NCBI GenBank assembly: GCA_964638055.1
Contig: CAZWXF010000069.1
Location: 1 to 14,753 of the forward strand
Reading direction: 5' to 3'
Length of the DNA: 14,753 nt
Source: Prado023 sp964638055
Lineage (GTDB): Bacteria; Actinomycetota; Actinomycetes; S36-B12; CAIYMF01
Position numbers and translations under genes: made by a program. A model generated the notes under the pieces. The model was not told the origin of the DNA. It ran no database searches and saw only the letters and a list, made by a program, of their open reading frames with translations. Shown here in pieces: positions 1 to 7,492 of this stretch (positions are counted from its first letter, which is position 1; each line of letters opens with the position of its first letter).

Positions 1-1
1 C

Positions 2-298
2 AAGGTCTGGCACTCGAAATGGTCCGGACCCACCCCGGCTTCCGCTGCATCACGGATCGCGACCGAAACGGTGGCGCAAGTGGACTGGAGCACAATGCCG
101 ACCCGGCTCCCCGAGGAGGTCGAGGCACCGGGCGCACACGGCTATGGCAGAATGGTGACCCTGGAATGGCCTGACGGCCAGCCTAGGGGGGAAGGCGAGA
201 TGGGGATGCGAGCGCTGTCGGAGCCTCGCGTGCTGTGGTCTGCGGCGACAGGTATGACCCGGGCGGGTCTGCTCGCACGACCAACAGACCGCGCATGA
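2..298 (+). CDS. 3' end of an unrecognised protein (partial)
   Basis: This reading frame is open from the left edge and ends at TGA 296-298, giving about 98 residues of a C-terminus. By my hand count about 71 percent of its codons end in G or C. That is weaker than the genes to the right but better than the competing frame from base 1, which stops at 172-174 with about 61 percent. The tail is hydrophilic, rich in Trp, Met, Glu and Pro, with no membrane segment and no motif I can assign. An internal ATG at 71 could start a 75-residue protein instead. It precedes an acyltransferase and a deacetylase on the same strand, so a role in glycan metabolism is possible but not shown. The stop codon lies in a short repeated stretch: GACCAACAG occurs at 279-287 and 297-305. 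Confidence 0.35.
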   Translation, partial: KVWHSKWSGPTPASAASRIATETVAQVDWSTMPTRLPEEVEAPGAHGYGRMVTLEWPDGQPRGEGEMGMRALSEPRVLWSAATGMTRAGLLARPTDRA

Positions 299-345
299 CC
301 AACAGGCGAAGGCGTTCGGCTCGCCTCACAGGGTCGCGGGAAGGT

Positions 346-397
346 GTCGCACGCAGTGCGACGACCGCGGCGTGGGGGCCATGTGCTGTTCCAGCAC
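346..397 (+). promoter_or_regulatory. Two perfect hairpins in the leader of the acyltransferase gene
   Basis: The gap 299-459 has no convincing gene. It holds two perfect small inverted repeats: GTCGCAC with GTGCGAC around a 3-base loop (346-362), and GTGCTG with CAGCAC around TTC (383-397). Neither is followed by a T run, so they are not classic intrinsic terminators. They may end the upstream gene, act as operator-like palindromes, or structure the 5' leader. The second lies 32 bases before a possible GTG start at 430. Confidence 0.3.
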
Positions 398-449
398 GGA
401 ATCCGAGCTGACGAGAGACAGGACTGCACGTGATTGACCATCAGCTGGC

Positions 450-454
450 GGAGG
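450..454 (+). promoter_or_regulatory. Ribosome binding site favouring the ATG at 460
   Basis: GGAGG sits 5 bases before ATG 460. The competing upstream GTG at 430 has only AGGA (420-423), 6 bases before it. The stronger match and the ATG codon favour 460. Confidence 0.5.
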
Positions 455-459
455 GGGAA

Positions 460-1512
460 ATGCTGACGCGTCACCTGACATCTTCGGCCGGTGACATCAA
501 GCGCTTCAAGAAGACCTTCGACGACGACGGCACTCCTACCAGCATCGAGCACCTCGAATGGCAGTACCTGAGGCTGCCCACGCGCCGATCCAACGTCCAG
601 GTCGCCGTTCCGGACGAGGACCCCGACCATGGATTCGCCGGCATCAATGCGACGTTCACCTCCGAGTTCTGGGTCGAGGACCACCCGGCCCTTGCAGCCC
701 AGTCCTTGGACACGCTCACCGCTGCGCAGTACCGCGGCCGTGGCATCTTCCTGCGCCTCGCCCGCGAGTGCTACGAATGGCTGCGGGCCGAGGACTGCCA
801 GTTCGCGTACGGGATGGCCAACCGTGAGTCCGTTCACGGGTACAGCACGAAGCTGGGGTGGGACCTGCTTGACCCGCTGCCCATGCTGGTGCGACCGCTT
901 CACTCGGGGTACTTCCTGCGCCGCTTTGGGGCCGATTGGGGGGCACGTATGGCACCACGCGTGCCGGTCCTGGGCGTGCGGCCGGAACGGCTGGGCCTGT
1001 CGGTGCGGGAGTTCTCAGCCTTCGGCAGTGAGCACGAGGCGGTCTGGCAGCACCTCAGGAGTGGAATCGTCGCGGTCAATCGGACGTCCCGCTATCTCAA
1101 CTGGAGACTGGTTGATCGACCAGAGTCCCGTTACCGGCTCCTCGAACTGCGTTCCCCTTCCGGCGAGCTGGTGGGTTGGGGCGCCTTCGTGGTCCGCAAT
1201 CGACACGGGGGCCGAATCGGCTACGTGATGGAGCTGCTGACCGTCGACCCGGGGGGAGCGATGGAGCGCTGCCTCATGAGGCTCATGCTCAGGCAGATGC
1301 GTGACGAAGGGGCAGAGATCGTCCTGGCCTGGAATCTGCCCAGGTCCCCGAACCATCGATCGTTCCTGCGGACGGGATTCATGAGCTTCCCTGAACGGCT
1401 GCGGCCCATCGAGTTGCACTTCGCTGTCCTGCCGCTGCAACCCGACACCGCCCGTGTGGCAACCGACCGTGACAAGTGGTACCTCAGCTACCTAGATTCG
1501 GACACCGTATGA
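460..1512 (+). CDS. GNAT-family acyltransferase-like protein of a polysaccharide locus
   Basis: This predicted soluble protein has 350 residues from ATG 460, or 360 from GTG 430. An acetyl-CoA-binding motif A is visible in YRGRGIFLRLA (about residues 91-101 from ATG 460), the R/Q-x-x-G-x-G/A signature of GNAT enzymes, and is followed by a helix. A second half contains NRTSRYLNWRLVDRP and a strand-rich stretch resembling a second GNAT-like fold. The length, about twice a single GNAT domain, fits two-domain acyltransferases seen in exopolysaccharide clusters. The probable reaction is acylation of a sugar or amino sugar in the cytoplasm; the substrate is not visible. Its stop overlaps the deacetylase start (ATGA, 1509-1512), so the two are translationally coupled, which suggests paired modification of the same glycan. 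The family call is good, the exact role open. Confidence 0.75.
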   Translation: MLTRHLTSSAGDIKRFKKTFDDDGTPTSIEHLEWQYLRLPTRRSNVQVAVPDEDPDHGFAGINATFTSEFWVEDHPALAAQSLDTLTAAQYRGRGIFLRLARECYEWLRAEDCQFAYGMANRESVHGYSTKLGWDLLDPLPMLVRPLHSGYFLRRFGADWGARMAPRVPVLGVRPERLGLSVREFSAFGSEHEAVWQHLRSGIVAVNRTSRYLNWRLVDRPESRYRLLELRSPSGELVGWGAFVVRNRHGGRIGYVMELLTVDPGGAMERCLMRLMLRQMRDEGAEIVLAWNLPRSPNHRSFLRTGFMSFPERLRPIELHFAVLPLQPDTARVATDRDKWYLSYLDSDTV

Positions 1513-2453
1513 CATCGAAACAGCCAACCATGCCGGGCTCGATCATCCTCTCCCTGGATTGCGAAGGACTCTGGGGAGTGCAGGACAACATGGGGGTCCA
1601 TGAGGGTGCCGTGACCAGGGAGTCCATGGAGTGGGCGTACCGCACCATCCTGCGGTCGCTCGACCGGCATGGGCTGCGAGCCACCTTTGCGTTCGTCGGG
1701 CTCTTCGCCATGCCCCCTGATGAACAGCTGGAGCGGCTGCGCGTGCTCCGCGAATCACCAGCCCATCGGGTATGGACCTCCGCGGCCTACCAGGACCTTT
1801 CCAAGGGACGTTCCTCGGGCTGGGAGTTCACGGATGCGCTGGAGTGGATCCGCAGCAGCGACGAACACGAAATCGCTTCGCACAGCTACAGCCACCTGCC
1901 GCTTCATGAGTTCCCGGATTCCCAGGCACTCCTCGAGCTGGAGCTCGATGGGGTGCGGAGCTGGGCCGCCGAGGCGGGCGTCGACCTGCGTACATACATC
2001 TTCCCGAGGAATCAGGTATCGGATCTTCGGACCCAGCCGGGGACGCTTCTGGGATTCCGAGATGGTCCGGCACGCGGGGGCCCACTGGCAGTCAAGCTCC
2101 ACTACTTGAATCCGCGGGGCCACGCAGAAGGCCGGCCGTCGGCAGGATCGGCGCCGGTGGCGATTCCCGGTGGAGCGATGATCCAGTGGAGATGCGGCAT
2201 GAAGCGGTGGATTCCCCCGCGCATCGCGATCCAGAGATGGCGATCAACGCTGCGAGATGCCGCGAGGACCGGAGGCTGTGCCCATCTCTGGCTCCACCCG
2301 CACAACCTGATCACGGGATTCCGGCAGGCCGAGCTGTTGGACGTGCACCTTGCAGATGCGGGGAAGTACGTTCGGAGCGGCCGCCTCATCACCATGACCC
2401 AGGAGGAGTACTGCCGAGACGTACTCTCCAGATCGCCGAACAGCTCCGAGTGA
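1509..2453 (+). CDS. Polysaccharide deacetylase family protein (NodB-like)
   Basis: ATG 1509 overlaps the previous stop by 4 bases, so I prefer it to upstream in-frame codons; it gives 314 residues. The NodB/carbohydrate esterase 4 pattern is visible: ILSLDCEGLWG with Asp17 (motif 1), then HEIASHSYSH with His125 and His129 as the H-x3-H metal ligands (motif 2), YIFPRN near 163-168, and WLHPHN near the C-terminus as the probable late catalytic His motif. No signal peptide or membrane helix is seen, so it seems to act in the cytoplasm, for example on a nucleotide-linked or lipid-linked N-acetyl sugar, unlike the exported members of the family. Coupling to the acyltransferase suggests both act on one substrate. 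The family call is secure; the substrate is unknown. Confidence 0.85.
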   Translation: MTSKQPTMPGSIILSLDCEGLWGVQDNMGVHEGAVTRESMEWAYRTILRSLDRHGLRATFAFVGLFAMPPDEQLERLRVLRESPAHRVWTSAAYQDLSKGRSSGWEFTDALEWIRSSDEHEIASHSYSHLPLHEFPDSQALLELELDGVRSWAAEAGVDLRTYIFPRNQVSDLRTQPGTLLGFRDGPARGGPLAVKLHYLNPRGHAEGRPSAGSAPVAIPGGAMIQWRCGMKRWIPPRIAIQRWRSTLRDAARTGGCAHLWLHPHNLITGFRQAELLDVHLADAGKYVRSGRLITMTQEEYCRDVLSRSPNSSE

Positions 2454-2692
2454 TCGACCAGGACTGAATCGACAGGAGGGGGGCCACGTCGCGGGCCGCA
2501 GGCACGTCGAGCATCCACCGGGGGATCCGTGCGGAGAGTGGAGTGGTCGCCAGCACGCATCGCGGTGGGGCACGGCGGCCGATGAGGCCTGGCGAGGGCC
2601 GGGCAGGGGGGGAGCGGGACTGGCCGCAGCCGGCTTCCGTGAAGATGTGTGACGGGTTGAGTGCTAAAAAACCATGGGGAGATCTTGAGCTG
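2454..2692 (+). other. Gap between deacetylase and sugar transferase, no gene seen
   Basis: These 239 bases can be read in frame with the sugar transferase from an ATG at 2543, but that 50-residue extension is Gly/Arg/Pro-rich and unlike the family, so I treat it as untranslated. It contains a G7 run (2606-2612) and a rare A6 run (2665-2670), the latter 22 bases before the chosen start. No convincing promoter or terminator could be fixed. Confidence 0.4.
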
Positions 2693-3388
2693 ATGAGCGA
2701 TTCGAAGATGACGCGACGCAAGCCATCCGGGACGGCGCCCGAACAGGTTCATGAGGAGCGGCGGTCGTTGCGGTCCAGCGCCTCACGCCGGTTTCGGCTG
2801 GGCGTCAAGCGGACGATCGACATTGTCGTGGCGAGCGTGGCCCTGGTGCTGCTGTCGCCCGTGATCGCCCTGCAGGCGGCGCTCGTGGCGTGGAAGCAGG
2901 GCCGCCCGGTCCTGTTCCGGCAGGAACGGCCGGGACTGAACGACCAGCCTTTCACCATGGTGAAGTTCCGGACGATGCGCAGTCCCCGCCCTGACGAGGT
3001 CTGGTACTTGACGAACGAGGACAGGATCTCCGGGCTGGGGCGATTCCTGCGCGCCACCAGCCTGGACGAGCTGCCTGAGTTCTGGAACGTCCTGAGGGGC
3101 GACATGAGCCTCGTGGGACCCCGGCCCCTCCTCATGGACTACTTGACGAAGTACTCCCCCGAGGAGCGGCGCAGGCACTCGATGCGCCCGGGAGTCACTG
3201 GTTGGGCGGCCGTCAACGGGCGGAACTCGATTCAGTTCCGTGAGCGGGTCGCCCTCGACGTGTGGTACGTGGACAACTGGAGCCTCTTGCTGGACCTGCG
3301 CATCCTGCTCATGACGATCAAGCAGGTGCTGGCGCGGAAGGGTGTGGCTACCACCGAGGATCTGTCCCTGGGGTTCCCGCTGGACTGA
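2693..3388 (+). CDS. Initiating sugar-1-phosphate transferase (PglC-type, bacterial sugar transferase family)
   Basis: ATG 2693 is chosen because GGGGAGA lies 10 bases upstream and the resulting 231 residues match the short monotopic family (about 200-230). It has a basic N-terminus ending in RRFRLGVKR, one hydrophobic segment at about 41-66 (the re-entrant membrane helix), then VKFRTMRS (90-97), the catalytic Asp-Glu pair in SLDELPEFWNVL (Asp125, Glu126), LVGPRPLL (140-147) and GVTGWAAVNGRN. These are the hallmarks of enzymes that move a sugar phosphate from a UDP-sugar to undecaprenyl phosphate at the inner membrane face, the first step of glycan assembly. Sugar specificity cannot be read directly. 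PglC and EpsL relatives prefer bacillosamine-type sugars, which fits the aminotransferase and dehydratase nearby. The N-terminus is about 30 residues longer than minimal members. Confidence 0.9.
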   Translation: MSDSKMTRRKPSGTAPEQVHEERRSLRSSASRRFRLGVKRTIDIVVASVALVLLSPVIALQAALVAWKQGRPVLFRQERPGLNDQPFTMVKFRTMRSPRPDEVWYLTNEDRISGLGRFLRATSLDELPEFWNVLRGDMSLVGPRPLLMDYLTKYSPEERRRHSMRPGVTGWAAVNGRNSIQFRERVALDVWYVDNWSLLLDLRILLMTIKQVLARKGVATTEDLSLGFPLD

Positions 3389-3389
3389 G

Positions 3390-3462
3390 TCCCTCAGGCC
3401 AGTGTCAGAGCATCAGCCAGAGCATCCCTCAGGCAGAGCATCCCTCAGGCAGTGTCAGAGCA
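3390..3462. repeat. Nested short repeats spanning the 3' end of the GT4 gene
   Basis: A 16-bp unit, AGAGCATCCCTCAGGC, is perfectly duplicated in tandem at 3419-3434 and 3435-3450. Around it, TCCCTCAGGC followed by AGTGTCAGAGCA appears at 3390-3412 and again at 3441-3462, differing by one C. The second copy contains the stop codon and last codons of the minus-strand glycosyltransferase, so the gene end has been copied into the convergent gap. A small CTGAG/CTCAG hairpin at 3385-3397 overlaps the stop of the sugar transferase. Confidence 0.85.
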
Positions 3463-4566
3463 GGAGAGCAGGTACTGGGCCGTTGACGCCACGACCGACC
3501 GGCGCTCGAACCGTTCCGCCACCCACTCCCGGGCGTTGGTCCCCATCCGGCTGCGGGCCTGGCCGTTCTCGAGAAGGGCAACCGCTGCCTGGGCCAGGGC
3601 GACCTCATCCCCGTAGCGGACGAGGATTCCCGTGAAGCCGTCCTGGACCGCATCGATGACGCCGGTCACCCGCCAGGACACGACCGGGACACCGCAAGCC
3701 TGCGCCTCCAGAGGGACTTGGGGGAGTCCCTCACGCTCTGTCGGGAGCAGCAGCAGCGACGACTGCCGCAGATAGCTGGCCACATCCGTTGTCGGGCCGA
3801 CCCAATCGACATACGGGTTCGATGTCAGGCGGTCCACGGTCGCCCGCTCCGGTGGTGCACTCGTGTCCAGCTCCCCCACGATGGTCAACGAGGCATCGAC
3901 ATGCTCGCGAACACGGTCAAGGACTCGCAACAGGGCGTCGATCCCCTTGTCGCGGTTGAGCCGGCCCACGAAGCACATCCTGAGACCTGGTCGCACCTCC
4001 GCGTCCGAGGCCGGTGAGAACTGGTCCACATCCACGCCTGAGAACGAGCCCGAGCCCAGAACCACGGGCATCCGGCGGGACAGCCCTCGCGCGAAGACCA
4101 ACCGCGCGAGCGAATCGGACACTGCGAGCTGATCGGTGGAAGCGGCGATGGCGGCCCGCTCGGCGCCCTCGAGCACTCGCTTGCGTTCACCCCTCGGGGA
4201 GTCCCAGACCGCGCCGTGGATGACGTACACCCGAGCGGGAACACCCGCGATCCGGGCAGCGGTCAGGGCGAGCAGCGAGGCCTTGGGCGTACCCGCCACG
4301 ATCATTCGGGGCCGGACCGTGCGCAGATGCGAGACCCATTGCCGAAGAGAGGGAAGGTCCCTGCCGGGGGACATTCCCCGGTGCATCGGGATGACGGCCG
4401 ACGTGTGCGGATAGTCCGCCTGGGGGAGTCGGTCACCGGCGACCAGCTGAACGCGGCGTCCCCGGGCGGCCAGCTCTTCGGCCACCGGGTTGACGAAGCT
4501 CTCGGTCGTCGATGCGATCGTTGTCGCGAAGACGACGTCAGCCGTGGTCCCGGTCTCGACTGCCAT
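3445..4566 (-). CDS. Glycosyltransferase family 4 protein
   Basis: The 373-residue protein starts at ATG 4566, whose first base is the last base of the upstream TGA (TGATG), so it is translationally coupled to the ligase-like gene; a TTG just before it at 4569 is less likely. It is a GT-B fold enzyme with an N-terminal domain (about 1-185) including the HGAVWDSPRGERK stretch, then CFVGRLNRDKGID (198-210) and the family-4 E-x7-E motif in EREGLPQVPLEAQACG (Glu279 and Glu287), typical of retaining enzymes using a nucleotide-sugar donor. It has no signal or membrane helix, so it should act on lipid-linked intermediates at the cytoplasmic face. Donor and acceptor cannot be read. Its last codons lie inside a repeat array. 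Confidence 0.9.
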   Translation of the reverse strand: MAVETGTTADVVFATTIASTTESFVNPVAEELAARGRRVQLVAGDRLPQADYPHTSAVIPMHRGMSPGRDLPSLRQWVSHLRTVRPRMIVAGTPKASLLALTAARIAGVPARVYVIHGAVWDSPRGERKRVLEGAERAAIAASTDQLAVSDSLARLVFARGLSRRMPVVLGSGSFSGVDVDQFSPASDAEVRPGLRMCFVGRLNRDKGIDALLRVLDRVREHVDASLTIVGELDTSAPPERATVDRLTSNPYVDWVGPTTDVASYLRQSSLLLLPTEREGLPQVPLEAQACGVPVVSWRVTGVIDAVQDGFTGILVRYGDEVALAQAAVALLENGQARSRMGTNAREWVAERFERRSVVASTAQYLLSCSDTA

Positions 4567-5966
4567 CAAGCCGCCCCTTGTTCCAGTCTGGTGCGGCCCC
4601 CAGAGGCGAGCCGGCCACTGGCGGTCGCCGCCGCGAGGAGGGCACCGAGCACGAGCCAGAAGATCCGGACGTTGTTGAGCGAGACTGCCAGTCCGCCCAG
4701 GAGCAGGATGTAGCAGATGTCTCGCATGATCATAGATTCTCGATCAGGGTCAGACTCGCCACGAGGACTGATCACGAGAAGCATGGCAAGCGCGACGAAG
4801 AAGGCCAGTGCAAGGGGGATACCCCATTCGCACGCGATCTGGAGATAGGTGTTGTGGGCGATCTCGGAATATCCGGAGATCTCGTTGGCGACAGCGGTGT
4901 AGCTCCCGACACCGACCCCCACGACAGGGGCCGCCTGGAGGATCTGAACGGCGGATGCGAAGGCCGCACTTCGGCCTGATCCCTCGCCATCGAGCGCCGA
5001 GTCGCCCAGGAACGCGGAAACCGAGCGGTCAGCCCCCGGGGAGATCTGCGCCACCTGTTTGAGGCTTGCCGCCCCGGTGCCTGGTGCAAGGGCCAGTCCC
5101 AGCACGAGGGCGGCGAGGGCGAAGACGACCGCAGGGCTGACGCGCTTCGCGCGCCAGAGGACCAGCATGTGGCGGGCGATGCAGATGCCGGCATAGAGCA
5201 GGAACGTGGCCAGACCCGTCTTCGATCCGGTGGCGAGCACGCCGCCGAGCACGAGCGTGACCACCAGCAGGCGCCTGACCAAGGAGACCGAGGGTCGATA
5301 GAGGAAGTACGGCAGTGAGGCCACGAGCATCACGGCACACAGGTTCGGGTCGATCACGAATCCGCGGAAGCGAACCCCCTCGAGGAAGAGGGTCTCGCGC
5401 AGGAACCCGCTGCCGCTCATCGACATCACGGTGCCGATCGCGCCGGTCGCCACTCCCCCCCAGGAGAAGCAACTGATGACGGTGCCGATCCTGTTCACGT
5501 GCGCGATCGTGTAGCCCGCGATGAACCACAGGAACGCCATGACGAGCTTCGAAAGGTCTCGGATGACTGCCATGTGATCCAAGTCGGTCCCGAACGCTGC
5601 GGGAGTGATCACGGTGGCGGTGAGAACGGTGAGACTGCAGATCCCCAGGAACGCCAGGGCGATCCGCGGTGGGATCAATATCCTGCTCGCCAGTGACACG
5701 AGCAGGGCCACGAGGACAAGGTCGGAGATCGAGGCATTGACTCCCCCCCCTTGCCCGTCCGAGTTCGCAGCCCCTCCGACCAGGGCGGAATGCAGGAGGA
5801 AGATGCCGAGCAGCGCCGAGAGGAACTTCACGGTGAAGGAATCCTCCACGGTGAAGGAATCCTCCGACCGCGACCGGGAAGGAGCGCCTGCAGCATCGTC
5901 CACGGGGACGTTGCTCACGGGCGTCATCCGCTGACCGTTCGGTCGCTCGCTGAGTATGCTCGTCAC
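4566..5966 (-). CDS. O-antigen ligase/polymerase-like membrane protein (Wzy/WaaL superfamily)
   Basis: GTG 5966 is preferred because GGAAGG (5975-5980) lies 8 bases upstream; an internal ATG at 5927 lacks a good site. The 466-residue protein has a hydrophilic N-terminus (1-46) and then about ten hydrophobic segments. RFRGFVIDPNLCA (199-211) and, after a long loop, EIAHNTYLQIACEWG (368-382, with His371) match the conserved arginine region and His-Asn-x-Tyr-Leu motif of Wzy_C proteins. Such proteins join polysaccharide repeat units or attach chains to an acceptor on the outer face of the membrane; which one cannot be decided from sequence. Residues 35-46 carry an EDSFTV duplication caused by an 18-bp tandem repeat. 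A G8 run (5743-5750) encodes Gly73-75 and a G7 run lies at 5455-5461. Confidence 0.85.
   Translation of the reverse strand: MTSILSERPNGQRMTPVSNVPVDDAAGAPSRSRSEDSFTVEDSFTVKFLSALLGIFLLHSALVGGAANSDGQGGGVNASISDLVLVALLVSLASRILIPPRIALAFLGICSLTVLTATVITPAAFGTDLDHMAVIRDLSKLVMAFLWFIAGYTIAHVNRIGTVISCFSWGGVATGAIGTVMSMSGSGFLRETLFLEGVRFRGFVIDPNLCAVMLVASLPYFLYRPSVSLVRRLLVVTLVLGGVLATGSKTGLATFLLYAGICIARHMLVLWRAKRVSPAVVFALAALVLGLALAPGTGAASLKQVAQISPGADRSVSAFLGDSALDGEGSGRSAAFASAVQILQAAPVVGVGVGSYTAVANEISGYSEIAHNTYLQIACEWGIPLALAFFVALAMLLVISPRGESDPDRESMIMRDICYILLLGGLAVSLNNVRIFWLVLGALLAAATASGRLASGGRTRLEQGAA
5829..5864 (-). repeat. 18-bp perfect tandem duplication in the ligase-like gene
   Basis: CACGGTGAAGGAATCCTC occurs at 5829-5846 and again at 5847-5864. 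On the minus strand it encodes EDSFTV twice (residues 35-46), in the cytosolic tail just before the first membrane segment. Being a multiple of three, it keeps the frame. Confidence 0.95.
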
Positions 5967-6031
5967 AACCGCAGCCTTCCCCCCGTCGACACCGGCACAT
6001 CATACCGTTCGGCCGTGACCCCCCGGCCGCG

Positions 6032-7156
6032 TCACCTTTGAGCTGCTCGGGCTGCCCGCGTTGCCGCGATCCAGTCGCGCGGGACGTTGGCTGCGGAGTC
6101 GTGGCCTGTCCAGTTGTAGCGTTCGGTGTAGGCCCAGACGTACTGATCGGTGGCCGCCAGCGCATTGGTCAGCGTGGTCCGCCACGTGGCGGCGGTCATG
6201 GGACTACCCCCGGACCTGCGGTCATAGACACCGAATCCGGCCGAGACTGTAGCCCCCCATCGCGACCTCAGCGACTTCGGCACGAGTGTGCTCTTGGCGG
6301 GGAAGACCCGCGTCTGCAGAGCCTTGATCGCGGCGAACTGCTTCGCGGTTCGGGCGGTGTAGATCTCACCGCCGTCGATGACTCGCGCGGAGGTTCCGGC
6401 CGCACCCTGGACCAGCCCTACCAGGAAGGAGCCTGTGAGGAGGTTGGCAAAGGACACATCGTTGTAGGCGACGCCGGGAAGGTGCTTGGGCGTCCTAGGG
6501 TCGCTGACCCACGGCCCGTGGGCGGCGAGCACCTGGACAGTGGGCCATTGGCTGCGCATCGCGTTCATCACCTGCTGGCCGCGCAGCCGTGCCTGTGCCT
6601 GGCATTCGGTCAACTTCCGCTGGGCGCAGTTGCGAGGGTACTGGAGGGCGTCGCCGAAGTACTCCTCATTGTCGTAGAAGACCCCGACGAATCCCGCATC
6701 TCGAGCAGCGCGAGCGAGGTTCCTGAAGTTGTTCACCGGCACGCTCCAGTTGGCGAACACGTCGCCGCTGGGTGTGGCGTAGACCATCAGGAAGTTGTGG
6801 CGGAGGGTCTTGAACTTCGTTGCTTTGACCGGGGCCAAGGCGGCGCGGAACTGGGCGTAGCTGACCGGGGTCCGGCTCTGCACCTTGTGGCTCAGGTGGG
6901 TGGAGATGGTCAGTCCGTCGAACGGAAGCGCCTCCAGTGCTTTGACGTGGGATCGCACGAACTCAGGGTTGGGCACGTCCCACCCATGCTTGATCAGCAG
7001 TGGCGAAACCGGCGCAACGGGGGCCGGCTGGGCAGTCGTGAAGAGCATCCCCGTCCCCGCGAGCGCCGTCCCGGCGAGCGCTGCGACCAGAGCCGCGATG
7101 AGGACGGCGCGAGGAGTCCGTCGTTCCCCGGGTGCGCGTCCTGGTTGCCCGCTCAT
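6032..7156 (-). CDS. Secreted or membrane-anchored protein, possibly a TIM-barrel glycosidase
   Basis: It has 374 residues from ATG 7156; a GTG at 7192 would add 12. I do not recognise a named family. An N-terminal basic stretch and hydrophobic segment (about 17-41) form a signal anchor, with no Cys for lipidation, followed by a short Pro/Ala linker and a globular domain. Features resembling a glycosidase barrel: HGWDVPNPEFVRSHVKALEA then LPFDGLTIS (strand 1), FVGVFYDNEEYFGD with an acidic cluster at Asp162, Glu164 and Glu165 at a strand end, VQVLAAHGPW, DGGEIYTA, and YVWAYTERYNW near the C-terminus, where a second catalytic Glu would be expected. It probably heads an operon with the ligase-like gene (65-bp gap) and GT4 gene. 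A hydrolase acting on the polymer outside the membrane is an inference; a non-catalytic glycan-binding protein is the alternative. Confidence 0.6.
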   Translation of the reverse strand: MSGQPGRAPGERRTPRAVLIAALVAALAGTALAGTGMLFTTAQPAPVAPVSPLLIKHGWDVPNPEFVRSHVKALEALPFDGLTISTHLSHKVQSRTPVSYAQFRAALAPVKATKFKTLRHNFLMVYATPSGDVFANWSVPVNNFRNLARAARDAGFVGVFYDNEEYFGDALQYPRNCAQRKLTECQAQARLRGQQVMNAMRSQWPTVQVLAAHGPWVSDPRTPKHLPGVAYNDVSFANLLTGSFLVGLVQGAAGTSARVIDGGEIYTARTAKQFAAIKALQTRVFPAKSTLVPKSLRSRWGATVSAGFGVYDRRSGGSPMTAATWRTTLTNALAATDQYVWAYTERYNWTGHDSAANVPRDWIAATRAARAAQR

Positions 7157-7492
7157 GATGGACAAAGTACCCCGTGGAACGCTCTGGGGCACATCCGGTC
7201 CCCGGGCTTCGAGCGGGCCGGCCGATCACCGATGCAGCAGCGGGAGCCAGACGTAGTATGCCGACGCAGGTCGCCATGTGCGCATCGGGTCCCCGTGGCT
7301 GGCAGCCCTCCCAATCGCCTCTACAATTGGGGCGACACAATTGGGGCGACTCGCCGAATGGGTCCGGGTCGATGGGGGCTTGCGCATGACTCTGATGTCC
7401 CAGCACTACGGATCGGAAGGCCGCTCGGGGGGGGCAGCCACGACGTCCGCGATTGGACGATGGCCGTGCAATCGCCAGTGGCGTTGCGACCG
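7157..7492. promoter_or_regulatory. Divergent intergenic region, probable promoters for both directions
   Basis: It separates the minus-strand operon (start 7156) from the flippase (start 7493, or 7460 if an earlier in-frame ATG is used). No credible gene is seen. It holds a 14-bp tandem repeat (7323-7350), the inverted repeat CCCAAT (7310-7315) with ATTGGG (7326-7331), a G8 run (7427-7434) and a TAGTAT that could be a plus-strand -10 element (7255-7260). No matching -35 was found, so promoter positions are unproven. Confidence 0.4.
7323..7350. repeat. 14-bp perfect tandem repeat in the divergent region
   Basis: ACAATTGGGGCGAC occurs at 7323-7336 and 7337-7350 with no mismatch. AATT is uncommon in this GC-rich DNA, and the upstream CCCAAT (7310-7315) adds an inverted half site. 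The arrangement suggests a binding site for a regulator, or a simple duplication. Confidence 0.9.

Noticed and set aside
2543..2692. An N-terminal extension of the sugar transferase from ATG 2543
   Set aside because: The 50 extra residues are low complexity and precede the normal family start; a ribosome site supports ATG 2693.
6038..7459. The long plus-strand frame upstream of the flippase, open from 6038
   Set aside because: It lies opposite the well-formed minus-strand exported protein gene, has a Gly/Arg/Val-rich product without structure, and the flippase fold begins only near 7493.
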